Shown one piece after another: positions 26,431-34,257 of a stretch of DNA of 64,000 bases; within the stretch, counting starts at the first letter, position 1; every line of letters begins with the position of its first letter. Under the pieces are notes generated by a model. It made no database searches. It was given only the letters and a program-made list of their open reading frames with translations, and was not told where the DNA came from. The stretch covers positions 62,001 to 126,000 of the forward strand of contig CALOCQ010000002.1 in the NCBI GenBank assembly GCA_942491885.1, given 5' to 3'. The translations under genes were made by a program, and so were the position numbers. The stretch is from CALBPI01 sp942491885. Lineage in GTDB: Bacteria; Pseudomonadota; Gammaproteobacteria; Steroidobacterales; Woeseiaceae.

Positions 26431-27180
26431 CTAGTTGTCGTCCGTGCACGGATGCGCGGCCTTAAAACCGGCGAGCAATTGCTCGTCGTCCTGCGTCAAC
26501 GGCAACGCCGCTAGCAGATCCGGCCGTCGCAACCACGTGCGACCGAGGGACTGCTGGCGACGCCAGCGCGCAATCGCCGCATGGTCACCGCTAAGCAGCA
26601 CCGCCGGCACGTCGCGCCCTTCAATCTCGGACGGTCGCGTATAGTGCGGATGCTCAAGCAGACCGTCGCTAAACGAATCCTGCGCTGCGGACGCTTCGTG
26701 TCCGAGTACACCCGGCAGCAACCTCGCCACCCCGTCAATGACGGCCAGAGCCGCCAACTCGCCACCGCTCAGCACAAAATCGCCAAGCGATAACTCTTCA
26801 TCTATCTCGGCCTCGATGATGCGTTCATCAAGCCCTTCGTACCGTCCCGCGACCAAGATCAGCGCAGGCAGTTGCGAATATTCCGCCAGCGTTGCCTGAT
26901 CGAGCCGCCTGCCCTGTGGCGAGAGCAATATGCGCCGCGCCTCGGGCTGCCTCTGTGTCGCCGCGCGTATCGCGCCAACGCAGGGGGCGTAACTCATCAC
27001 CATGCCGGGCCCACCACCGAAAGGCCGATCATCGACATTGCGGTGCGGTTCGTCGCTGTGGTCGCGCGGATTGATGCAATCCACCAGGACCGTACCGTTA
27101 TCTATCGCCCGGCCTGTCACGCCGAAACCCGCCAGCGTCTTCACCATCTCGGGGAACAGCGTCACGACCTGAATGTCCAT
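26431..27180 (-). CDS. trmD: TrmD, tRNA (guanine-N1)-methyltransferase
   Basis: TrmD methylates G37 of tRNAs reading CNN codons and prevents +1 frameshifting. The protein is 249 residues. Its trefoil knot and SAM site are visible in LILVAGRYEGLDERIIE and LSGGELAALAVIDGVARLLPGVLG; the N terminus MDIQVVTLFPEM is canonical. ATG 27180 is chosen over a start 36 bases upstream, because this Met begins the conserved strand. It follows rimM by 5 bases. Confidence 0.98.
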   Translation of the reverse strand: MDIQVVTLFPEMVKTLAGFGVTGRAIDNGTVLVDCINPRDHSDEPHRNVDDRPFGGGPGMVMSYAPCVGAIRAATQRQPEARRILLSPQGRRLDQATLAEYSQLPALILVAGRYEGLDERIIEAEIDEELSLGDFVLSGGELAALAVIDGVARLLPGVLGHEASAAQDSFSDGLLEHPHYTRPSEIEGRDVPAVLLSGDHAAIARWRRQQSLGRTWLRRPDLLAALPLTQDDEQLLAGFKAAHPCTDDN

Positions 27181-27185
27181 TGCGC

Positions 27186-27713
27186 CTACCCCACGGACCC
27201 GTCGCCACCCTGCCACGAGACCGTAATTATTCCTTTCTCGACATCGACCTCGCGGACGACGTCACCGATCACAAACGGGATCAGCAGCTCGCTGCCGTCC
27301 TCGCGCTTCAGCACCATGACATCGTTGGCGCCTGTCTCAAGCAGATAATCCAGACGGCCCAACGGGCCCGCTTGCTCATCCACCACCGACGCACCCACCA
27401 GGTCCGTCCAGTAATACTCACCCTCTTCGGCCGCCGGCAATTGCGAGCGCCGAACCTGCAGCTGCGTGCCCTGAATGGCCAGCGCCGCATCGCGGTCATC
27501 AACACCGGCAAAATAACCGACCAGTGTCTTGCCCTGCGTGCGGGCCTGCTCAAGCTTCAGACTGCGGCCCTGTTGGTCGGTGAACTCCTGATAGTCGAGC
27601 AAATTGCGTCGCGGACTGGTCCACGAAAACAACTTCACCCAGCCTTTGACGCCATAGACGCCACGAATCTCACCGACTGTAATCAGTCGTTCGCCCGGGT
27701 CGTGCGCACTCAT
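27186..27713 (-). CDS. rimM: RimM, 16S rRNA processing protein
   Basis: RimM binds S19 and helps mature the 30S head. The 175-residue protein has an N-terminal RimM domain (LITVGEIRGVYGVKGWVKLFSWT) and a C-terminal PRC-barrel (EYYWTDLVGASVVDEQAGPLGRL, ETGANDVMVLKREDGSELLIPF). It lies between rpsP (25-base gap) and trmD, the standard order. Confidence 0.97.
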   Translation of the reverse strand: MSAHDPGERLITVGEIRGVYGVKGWVKLFSWTSPRRNLLDYQEFTDQQGRSLKLEQARTQGKTLVGYFAGVDDRDAALAIQGTQLQVRRSQLPAAEEGEYYWTDLVGASVVDEQAGPLGRLDYLLETGANDVMVLKREDGSELLIPFVIGDVVREVDVEKGIITVSWQGGDGSVG

Positions 27714-27738
27714 CGCAAAGACGCCGGTAGCCGCCGGA

Positions 27739-27996
27739 TCAGGCTGCGGTCTGTGCCTTGCGGTACTGCTTCATCAGCTGCGCAACGCGCTCTGACGGTT
27801 GTGCGCCGTGGCCGATCCAGTGGTCCGCGCGCTCGATATCAATGCGCAAACCTTCGCTGCTGCCTTTCGCCAGCGGGTTGAAGTAGCCGAGGCGCTCGAT
27901 GTAGCGACCGTCGCGACGGTTGCGGCTGTCGGTAACCACCAGGTGGTAGAACGGCCGTTTCTTGGCGCCGCCGCGAGTCAAACGTATTGTGACCAT
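27739..27996 (-). CDS. rpsP: 30S ribosomal protein S16
   Basis: S16 is an early-assembling 30S protein. The 85-residue product has the full family pattern: MVTIRLTRGGAKKRPFYHLVV, DSRNRRDGRYIERLGYFNP, LRIDIERADHWIGHGAQPSERVAQLMKQ. It is the first gene of the S16 operon. GGAAT, a modest ribosome binding site, lies 7 bases before the ATG. Confidence 0.98.
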   Translation of the reverse strand: MVTIRLTRGGAKKRPFYHLVVTDSRNRRDGRYIERLGYFNPLAKGSSEGLRIDIERADHWIGHGAQPSERVAQLMKQYRKAQTAA

Positions 27997-28124
27997 GCTA
28001 AGTATTCCGTAATGCTAAAAAAGTCGCTCGCAATCCCGAAGTGGGCCAAAAACCCGCCGAATTGCGACCGAACTACTAATCATTCGCGCGTAAAAGTTTC
28101 TCGCTTTCACGCATCTAGCCCGCC

Positions 28125-28153
28125 ATTGTACTGCTTTGTTGCTAAAAGGGAAA
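28125..28153 (-). promoter_or_regulatory. Candidate sigma-70 promoter of the rpsP operon
   Basis: On the minus strand, TTTCCC (28153-28148) and TACAAT (28130-28125) are separated by exactly 17 bases. The -10 box matches the consensus at 5 of 6 positions; the -35 box is weak. The predicted leader is about 120 bases. The same TACAAT box at 17-base spacing occurs before rpsF, which makes it more credible. Confidence 0.4.
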
Positions 28154-28266
28154 CGTTTAGCGGCGCTTTTCAGGGATATTCGGGCAACTTTTGATTGCCA
28201 CGGATGCGACGGGTTTACTGCCTGGTTATGACCTGATTTTGGGCACTGTGCGGTCTTCCTGGGCAC

Positions 28267-28293
28267 AGCACCCGGAATGCGGGTCCGGGTGCT
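28267..28293 (-). terminator. Hairpin downstream of ffh
   Basis: AGCACCCGGA at 28267-28276 is a perfect 10-base inverted repeat of TCCGGGTGCT at 28284-28293, with a 7-base loop. It starts 13 bases after the ffh stop on the minus strand. No T-tract follows, so termination efficiency is uncertain; it may instead protect the 3' end of the mRNA. Confidence 0.5.
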
Positions 28294-28305
28294 GGCTGAG
28301 TCGGC

Positions 28306-29676
28306 CTACTTGCGACCCATTGGCGGCATGCCGCCGCCCATCCCGCCGAGCCCGCGCATCAGGTTCTTCATACCGCCGCGCGAGACTTTCTTCATCACCT
28401 TTTCCATTTGCATGTGCTGCTTGAGCAGCCGGTTCACATCCTGGATCTGCTGGCCCGCGCCCACAGCGATACGCCGCTTGCGTGAGCCGTTGATTTTCTT
28501 GGGGAAACGCCTCTCATCCGAGGTCATCGAATTGATGATCGCGATCTGACGGCGAATCTGCTTGTCATCCATCTGGCCCTTGAGCGCGGCCGGGTTAAGC
28601 TTGCCGGGCATCGGCATCTTCTCCATCAGAGACGCGATACCGCCCATGTTTTGCATTTGTTCGAGCTGGTCACGCAGATCGGCCAGGTCAAAACCCCGCC
28701 CTTTCTTCAGCTTGGCGGCGAGCTTCTGGGCTTTTTGCTGATCGACCTTGTCTTCGACTTCCTCGACCAGCGACAGCACATCACCCATGCCGAGGATGCG
28801 CGATGCCATGCGCTCGGGATGGAAGGCCTCAAGCGCATCGGTTTTCTCACCAACACCAAGGAAGCGGATCGGCTTGCCGATCGTCTCGCGCACCGACAAC
28901 GCCACACCGCCGCGTGCATCGCCGTCCGCTTTGGTCAGAATGACGCCGGTAAGTGCCAGCGCTTCGTTGAAAGCGGCGGCCGACGTCATCGCATCCTGAC
29001 CGGCCATGCTGTCCACGACGAACAGGGTTTCGTGCGGCGACACGGCCGCATGCACGCGGGCAACTTCGGCCATCATCTCGCCGTCGACATGCAGGCGGCC
29101 GGCGGTATCGACGATCAGCACATCGGCAAACTGGCGCCGGGCATCGTCGAGCGCACGGTTGGCAATCGTGACCGGGTCTTCGTCAGCACTGCTGTTATGG
29201 AACAGCGCACCCACCTCGCCCGCCAGCGTACCCAGCTGCAGGATCGCGGCCGGCCGGTGCACGTCGACACTGACCAACATGGTCTTCTTCTTGTCCTTCT
29301 CGGCCAGCCGCTTCGCCAGCTTAGCGGCAGTTGTTGTCTTACCCGCGCCCTGCAGGCCCGCCAACATGATGACCACCGGCGGTTGCGCGCGCAGATCGAG
29401 CGGCACGGACTCCCCGCCGAGCACTTCGGTCAGTTCGCGGTGGATAATCTTGATGAACGCCTGACCCGGCGTCAGGCTGGTAAGCACCGCCTCGCCGACC
29501 GCCTGCTCGCGCACCCGGGCAATGAAATCTTTGACCACCGGCAGCGCGACATCGGCCTCCAGCAACGCCATACGCACCTGGCGCAACGTATCTTTGACGT
29601 TGTCCTCGGTGATACGGCCTTTGCCGCTCAGGGTCTGGGTTGCGCGCCGAAGGCGCTCGGAGAGGTTGTCGAACAT
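28306..29676 (-). CDS. ffh: Ffh, signal recognition particle protein
   Basis: Ffh with 4.5S RNA targets nascent inner-membrane proteins to FtsY. The 456-residue protein has the N-terminal four-helix domain, then the GTPase domain with GLQGAGKTTTAAKLAKRL, DTAGRLHVDGEMM and TKADGDARGGVALSV. The C-terminal M domain carries the RNA-binding helix (ERRFPKKINGSRKRRIAVGAG) and ends in a Met/Gly-rich tail. Full length and start agree with the family. Confidence 0.98.
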   Translation of the reverse strand: MFDNLSERLRRATQTLSGKGRITEDNVKDTLRQVRMALLEADVALPVVKDFIARVREQAVGEAVLTSLTPGQAFIKIIHRELTEVLGGESVPLDLRAQPPVVIMLAGLQGAGKTTTAAKLAKRLAEKDKKKTMLVSVDVHRPAAILQLGTLAGEVGALFHNSSADEDPVTIANRALDDARRQFADVLIVDTAGRLHVDGEMMAEVARVHAAVSPHETLFVVDSMAGQDAMTSAAAFNEALALTGVILTKADGDARGGVALSVRETIGKPIRFLGVGEKTDALEAFHPERMASRILGMGDVLSLVEEVEDKVDQQKAQKLAAKLKKGRGFDLADLRDQLEQMQNMGGIASLMEKMPMPGKLNPAALKGQMDDKQIRRQIAIINSMTSDERRFPKKINGSRKRRIAVGAGQQIQDVNRLLKQHMQMEKVMKKVSRGGMKNLMRGLGGMGGGMPPMGRK

Positions 29677-29723
29677 GTGCGATCAATCCGTGTTGCCAAG
29701 CGCGGATTGTAGCGCAGCCGGCG

Positions 29724-30491
29724 TCAGATCGTCAGGGATGTGCCACTGGAGAGCATGCGAATGTCGCGGCGCGGAATCGCCAGCTGCACCTGATGCAGGA
29801 TCGTCTCTTCATCGCCCGGCTTCATGGCGGTCAACCAGATATCGGGTTGATGCTCCAGCTTGATAAGGTCCTCGGCGAGCGTGCGCGGGCAGTAGTGGCC
29901 CGCGGCCTGCGCCAGCGCGGCCTGCTCGTCCGGGAATGACACCTCAACGACCAGCGCTTTCAGATCCGGCAGAGAATTGAGTAGCGGCCACAGCGTTGTG
30001 TTGGTGGTTGTGTCACCGCTGACCGCGAACACGCCATCGGGGTGCGATATACAGTAGCCCTGCGCAGGCACTGTGTGGCGGACGTCGACCGCGTGAAACA
30101 GCCGGTTGTCGATATCGACCATTTCGCCGGGTGACAAGGTCTGATAGCGCACAACGGGGTTATGCACGTCCGGCAGCTGCGCAAAGTCGGGCCAGATCTC
30201 CCAATTGAAGATGTGTTTCTGAATAGTTGCCAGTGTTTCCGGTCGACCGTAGACCACCAACGGGTCGCCGATTCTGGCGTCGAAAACACTGTCGATAAGA
30301 AACGGCAGGCCGGCAATATGATCGAGGTGCGCATGCGTCAGCAAAACGTGACGGATTCTGCGCAGGTCGGACAGACTCAGATCACCAACGCCTGTACCCG
30401 CGTCGAGCAGAACATCGTCGTCAATGAGCATCGCCGAGGTGCGCGCACCTCCGCCGATTCCGCCACTGCAACCGAGCACTTTTATTTGCAT
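29724..30491 (-). CDS. Metallo-beta-lactamase-fold hydrolase, cyclic-nucleotide phosphodiesterase-like
   Basis: A 255-residue MBL-fold protein. The metal-binding motif is THAHLDHIAGLPFL, with further ligands in HTVPAQGY, FAVSGDTTT and near the C-terminal end. The N-terminal LGCSGGIGGGARTSAMLIDDDVLLDAGTGVGDL is typical of class II 3',5'-cyclic nucleotide phosphodiesterases and RNase Z-like relatives. It most likely hydrolyses cAMP or a similar phosphodiester, but the substrate is an inference from family resemblance. It lies 47 bases after ffh in coordinates, on the same strand and upstream of ffh, so the two may be co-transcribed. Confidence 0.78.
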   Translation of the reverse strand: MQIKVLGCSGGIGGGARTSAMLIDDDVLLDAGTGVGDLSLSDLRRIRHVLLTHAHLDHIAGLPFLIDSVFDARIGDPLVVYGRPETLATIQKHIFNWEIWPDFAQLPDVHNPVVRYQTLSPGEMVDIDNRLFHAVDVRHTVPAQGYCISHPDGVFAVSGDTTTNTTLWPLLNSLPDLKALVVEVSFPDEQAALAQAAGHYCPRTLAEDLIKLEHQPDIWLTAMKPGDEETILHQVQLAIPRRDIRMLSSGTSLTI

Positions 30492-30647
30492 ATGTCACCG
30501 TCGGAGTCCGTGCCCGAGCGAATCAGGCCGAGCACAGAACAGACCGCGACGAGGCTGAATGGCGTCCAGACGGACTTACCAAGCCGCAGAGCTTGTGCGA
30601 TTATCACCGCTTGATGCGCAACTTATTGCAGCCATCCCGGAGTTTCT

Positions 30648-31448
30648 GTGTTTGCCTTCACAATTTTACTGACCTACGCGCTGGCGGGCACCGCCATGCT
30701 GACGCGCTATAACGACGAAAACGCCAGCAAACCGGGGCTCGGCATCGCACTGGCACTGCTGTTCGCGATGATCGCCATGCATGGTGGCTGGCTCACGAAC
30801 AGCGTGTTATTGAACCCGGCGCGCGGCCTCGCGCTACAAGACGTTGTCAGCGTCATCGGCTGGTTGTTTGCGGCGATCGGACTCTACGCCTGCATACAGC
30901 CCGGGTTTCGACTCGTCGGTGGCATCGTTTTGCTACTGAGCGCGACGCTTATGATCGCGCATGTCCTGACAAGCGGCGCACCAGACGCTGATCCGTTGAG
31001 CTGGCAATTGAAGCTGCACGCCATGCTTTCGCTCGTCGCGTACAGCTTTCTGAATGCTGGCGCGGTGCTTGCGCTGGCCTCCCTGGTTCAGGACAAGCAA
31101 CTGCGCGCCGCGCGCGTGTCGCGGCTGTCACAGCTGCTGCCGCCGCTGATGGCGACCGAAGAGTTTCTCGCCACCCTCACCGCGTCAGGTTTTATCTTCC
31201 TGTTATTGTCGATCACCAGCGGCTTCCTGTTTGTCGATAACCTGTTCGCGCAGCACCTGACACACAAAACACTGCTTTCACTCGGGGCACTGGTAATCTT
31301 TGGCATACTGGTAGCCGGGCGGCAGATAGCCGGTTGGCGCGGACGACGCATGCTGCATCTGTATCTGGCCGGCTTTGCCATATTGGTACTCGCCTACTTC
31401 GGCAGCAAGCTGGTGCTTGAGCTGCTGCTGGACCGCCAATGGGGCTGA
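30648..31448 (+). CDS. CcsA-related inner-membrane protein (YpjD-like)
   Basis: A 266-residue protein with about eight membrane segments. It belongs to the cytochrome-c-assembly (CcsA/YpjD) family, seen in MHGGWLTNSVLLNPARGLALQDVVSVIGWLFAAIGL, WQLKLHAMLSLVAYSFLNAGAVLALASLVQDKQL and TSGFLFVDNLFAQHLTHKTLLSLGALVIFGILVAGR. YpjD-type proteins sit next to ffh in many gammaproteobacteria and their function is not settled. The start is GTG 30648, with GGAG about 6 bases upstream. It is divergent from the phosphodiesterase gene. Confidence 0.82.
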   Translation: MFAFTILLTYALAGTAMLTRYNDENASKPGLGIALALLFAMIAMHGGWLTNSVLLNPARGLALQDVVSVIGWLFAAIGLYACIQPGFRLVGGIVLLLSATLMIAHVLTSGAPDADPLSWQLKLHAMLSLVAYSFLNAGAVLALASLVQDKQLRAARVSRLSQLLPPLMATEEFLATLTASGFIFLLLSITSGFLFVDNLFAQHLTHKTLLSLGALVIFGILVAGRQIAGWRGRRMLHLYLAGFAILVLAYFGSKLVLELLLDRQWG

Positions 31449-31517
31449 TTAAACCACTGCGCCCGGGCGCGAGGCGCCCGGTCGATATGCAACCACCAAC
31501 GACGAGGTCTCCGTTCT

Positions 31518-32792
31518 TTGGACGACGTACCGCTTAGCGTTCTTTTTTCGATCCTGGCCGGGTTGCTGTTGTGCTCAGCCTTTTTCTCCAGCTCCGAAAC
31601 CGCACTCATGAGCCTCAACCGTTACCGGCTGCGGCATCGTGCGCGGTCAGGTGTGCGGGCGGCGAAACTGGCCGAAGCGCTACTGGCGAAACCCGATCGC
31701 CTGATCGGGCTGATTTTGCTCGGCAACAACATCGTCAATATCAGCGCGGCGTCGCTGACGACCATCATCGCGTTGCGCATGGGCGGCGAAGCCGCGCTCG
31801 CAATCGGCACCGGACTGCTGACGCTGGTCGTACTGATATTTGCGGAAGTCGCACCGAAGACGCTGGCGGCACTGTACCCGGACAAGGTCGCAATGCCGGC
31901 CGTGTACATCTACTACCCGATGCTCAAGGTTCTGTACCCGGTAGTCTGGGTCACCAACCTGCTCGCCAACGGCGTGTTGCGCATCTTCGGCGTATCGTCG
32001 AGTGAGGTGGAAGGCCATGCGCTGAGCCATGAAGAATTACGCACCGTCGTCAACGAGGCGGGTGCGCTGATCTCGCGCAAGTACCGGAACATGCTGACCG
32101 GCATTCTCGACCTGGAAAAAGTGTCCGTCGACGACGTCATGGTGCCGCACAACGAGATCGTCGGTATCGATCTCGACGATGACATGGAAGAGATTCTCAA
32201 AACCATTGAGTCCAGCTCACACACACGGCTGCCGGTGTTTACCGACAACATCGACCAGATCGTCGGTATTCTGCACATGCGCAATCTTGTCGTTGGCGGT
32301 GATCGCTCGCGAGTCGACAAAGACCTGATCCGCAAAGCCGCCGACGAGCCCTACTTCGTTCCGGAAGGCACGCCTCTGAGTGTGCAGTTGGTGCAGTTCC
32401 AGAAACGCAAGGCGCGCCTCGCGCTGGTGGTCGATGAATACGGCGATATTCAGGGCATGGTGACGCTGGAGGACATCCTCGAGGAGATTGTCGGCGAGTT
32501 CACGACCGACCCGGCGGACAACCCCGAGGCGGTACGCGCCGACGGCGACGACAGCTACCTGGTGCAGGGATCCGTCAACCTCAGGGACCTGAACCGCCAA
32601 CTCGGCTGGAACCTGCCGACCGACGGCGCCAAGACCCTCAACGGGTTAGTGCAGGAACAACTGGAAACGATCCCGGACGCCGGCACCGAAGTCACGCTGG
32701 ACAGCTACAACATCGAGGTTGTATCCAGCAACGAAAACATGGTGCTCGAAGCAAGGCTCACCGAGACGAACACCAATGACGGACGCGACTAG
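31518..32792 (+). CDS. CNNM/CorC-type transporter (HlyC/CorC family, YfjD-like)
   Basis: A 424-residue protein with an N-terminal CNNM (DUF21) domain of about four membrane segments, starting VLFSILAGLLLCSAFFSSSETALMSLNRYRLRHRA. Two CBS repeats (VDDVMVPHNEIVGIDLDD; RLALVVDEYGDIQGMVTLEDILEEIVGE) and a C-terminal CorC-HlyC domain (YLVQGSVNLRDLNRQLGW) follow. Family members are linked to magnesium or cobalt efflux. The start is TTG 31518. Its stop overlaps the convergent radA stop within a CTAG tetramer. Confidence 0.92.
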   Translation: MDDVPLSVLFSILAGLLLCSAFFSSSETALMSLNRYRLRHRARSGVRAAKLAEALLAKPDRLIGLILLGNNIVNISAASLTTIIALRMGGEAALAIGTGLLTLVVLIFAEVAPKTLAALYPDKVAMPAVYIYYPMLKVLYPVVWVTNLLANGVLRIFGVSSSEVEGHALSHEELRTVVNEAGALISRKYRNMLTGILDLEKVSVDDVMVPHNEIVGIDLDDDMEEILKTIESSSHTRLPVFTDNIDQIVGILHMRNLVVGGDRSRVDKDLIRKAADEPYFVPEGTPLSVQLVQFQKRKARLALVVDEYGDIQGMVTLEDILEEIVGEFTTDPADNPEAVRADGDDSYLVQGSVNLRDLNRQLGWNLPTDGAKTLNGLVQEQLETIPDAGTEVTLDSYNIEVVSSNENMVLEARLTETNTNDGRD

Positions 32793-34162
32793 CGGCTGAA
32801 CGCGATCTCCAGCGCCTCATCGAGATGCGCTACCGCGTCGACTTCGAGCCCGGCAATCTTGCGTCGCGGGCGATTCGCCTGCGGCACGATAGCGCGCGTG
32901 AAGCCTTGCTTCGCCGCCTCGCGCAAACGCTCCTCACCATAGCGCACCGGTCGCACTTCGCCTGCCAGACCCAACTCCCCGAAGCTGACCAGCCGCTGGC
33001 CGAGCGGGCGGTCACGGAAACTTGAAACCGTGGCAAGGATCGCCGGCAGATCGGCCGCCGTTTCGCCAATACGAATGCCGCCGACCACGTTGACGAATAC
33101 ATCCTCGCCGGCCAGTGAGATGCCGCCGTGGCGCTGCAGCACGGCGAGCAATAGCGACAGGCGATTCTGATCGACACCCTGTGCCAGCCGCCGCGGGTTT
33201 CCACCGTGCGCGTCGGCCACCAGCGCCTGCACCTCGATCAGCAGCGGGCGGCTGCCCTCCCAGGTCACGGTTACCATGCTGCCGGCAACGGACTTCGAAT
33301 CGCGCGACAGGAAAATCGCCGACGGATTTGAGACCTCATGAAAGCCATCTTCCTGCATGGCAAACATGCCCATCTCGCTGGCGGCGCCGAAGCGGTTCTT
33401 GACCGCGCGCACGATGCTGTAGCGGCTACCCGGATCGCTCTCGAAGTACAACACGGTATCGACCATGTGTTCGACCACGCGCGGCCCGGCGATCACGCCC
33501 TCCTTGGTGACATGCCCTACGATAAAGACACTGGTGCCGCTGGTTTTTGCGAACCGCGTCAACAAGCCCACACACTCGCGCAATTGTGCGACGGCGCCGG
33601 GCGCGCCGGCCTGGCTCTCGGCGACCAGCGTCTGCATAGAGTCGACCACCAGAATCGCCGTTCGTGACTTGGCGGCAGTGGCTATGATCGATTCGATCGC
33701 GGTTTCGGCCAGCAACGTCAACGGCCGGTCGGCCACGCCCAGGCGCCGTGCCCGTGCCGCCACTTGTTGCACGCTTTCTTCGCCGGTGACGTAAAGCACC
33801 GATGTAGCGCTGGCAAGATTGGCCGTGACCTGCAGCAACAACGTGGACTTGCCGACACCGGGATCGCCGCCAAGCAGCACCACCGCACCGTCGACCACAC
33901 CGCCGCCCAGCACGCGGTCAAACTCGCCGAAGCCCGTGCTGCGCCGCGCGCCCGCGCCGTCAGACTCGGCGCCCAGATCGACCAGGCTGGCGACCGCACG
34001 CTCGCCGGCGTAACCGCCCGCACTGCGCTGTTTCGTGACGGCCATCGTGGGCGACACTTCGTCGAGTGTGTTCCACTCGCCGCAATCGGCGCACTGGCCT
34101 TGCCATTTAGCCGCAATCGCACCGCAATCACGACACGCATACCGAACCGAGTTCTTCGCCAT
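32789..34162 (-). CDS. radA: RadA, DNA recombination and repair ATPase
   Basis: RadA promotes branch migration during recombination. The 457-residue protein has the N-terminal four-Cys zinc finger (YACRDCGAIAAKWQGQCADCGEWN). The RecA-like core shows Walker A in LLGGDPGVGKSTLLLQ, DSMQTL as Walker B, and the RadA-specific KNRFGAASEMGMF. A Lon-like C-terminal domain follows (GGIRIGETAADLPAILA). Length is normal. It is divergent from the kinase gene and convergent with the CorC-type gene. Confidence 0.97.
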   Translation of the reverse strand: MAKNSVRYACRDCGAIAAKWQGQCADCGEWNTLDEVSPTMAVTKQRSAGGYAGERAVASLVDLGAESDGAGARRSTGFGEFDRVLGGGVVDGAVVLLGGDPGVGKSTLLLQVTANLASATSVLYVTGEESVQQVAARARRLGVADRPLTLLAETAIESIIATAAKSRTAILVVDSMQTLVAESQAGAPGAVAQLRECVGLLTRFAKTSGTSVFIVGHVTKEGVIAGPRVVEHMVDTVLYFESDPGSRYSIVRAVKNRFGAASEMGMFAMQEDGFHEVSNPSAIFLSRDSKSVAGSMVTVTWEGSRPLLIEVQALVADAHGGNPRRLAQGVDQNRLSLLLAVLQRHGGISLAGEDVFVNVVGGIRIGETAADLPAILATVSSFRDRPLGQRLVSFGELGLAGEVRPVRYGEERLREAAKQGFTRAIVPQANRPRRKIAGLEVDAVAHLDEALEIAFSR

Positions 34163-34257
34163 TTACCGGATCCTGACTCACTGCGGACACACGTCACATT
34201 TCGCCGCCGCTGATTTACCAGAATACGCCAAAGTGATACCTGTTTCGCATAAAATTA

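Larger units (their letters stand above)
27997..28305. other. Intergenic region between ffh and rpsP
   Basis: This 309-base stretch holds no convincing gene. The only small frame on the minus strand (28015-28266) has no recognisable similarity. It is more AT-rich than its surroundings and contains the candidate rpsP promoter at 28125-28153. A hairpin behind ffh lies at 28267-28293. Both features belong to minus-strand genes, so the region ends the ffh transcript and starts the rpsP one. Confidence 0.6.

Noticed and set aside
28015..28266. Small minus-strand frame between rpsP and ffh
   Set aside because: No similarity, no convincing ribosome binding site, and it overlaps the candidate rpsP promoter.
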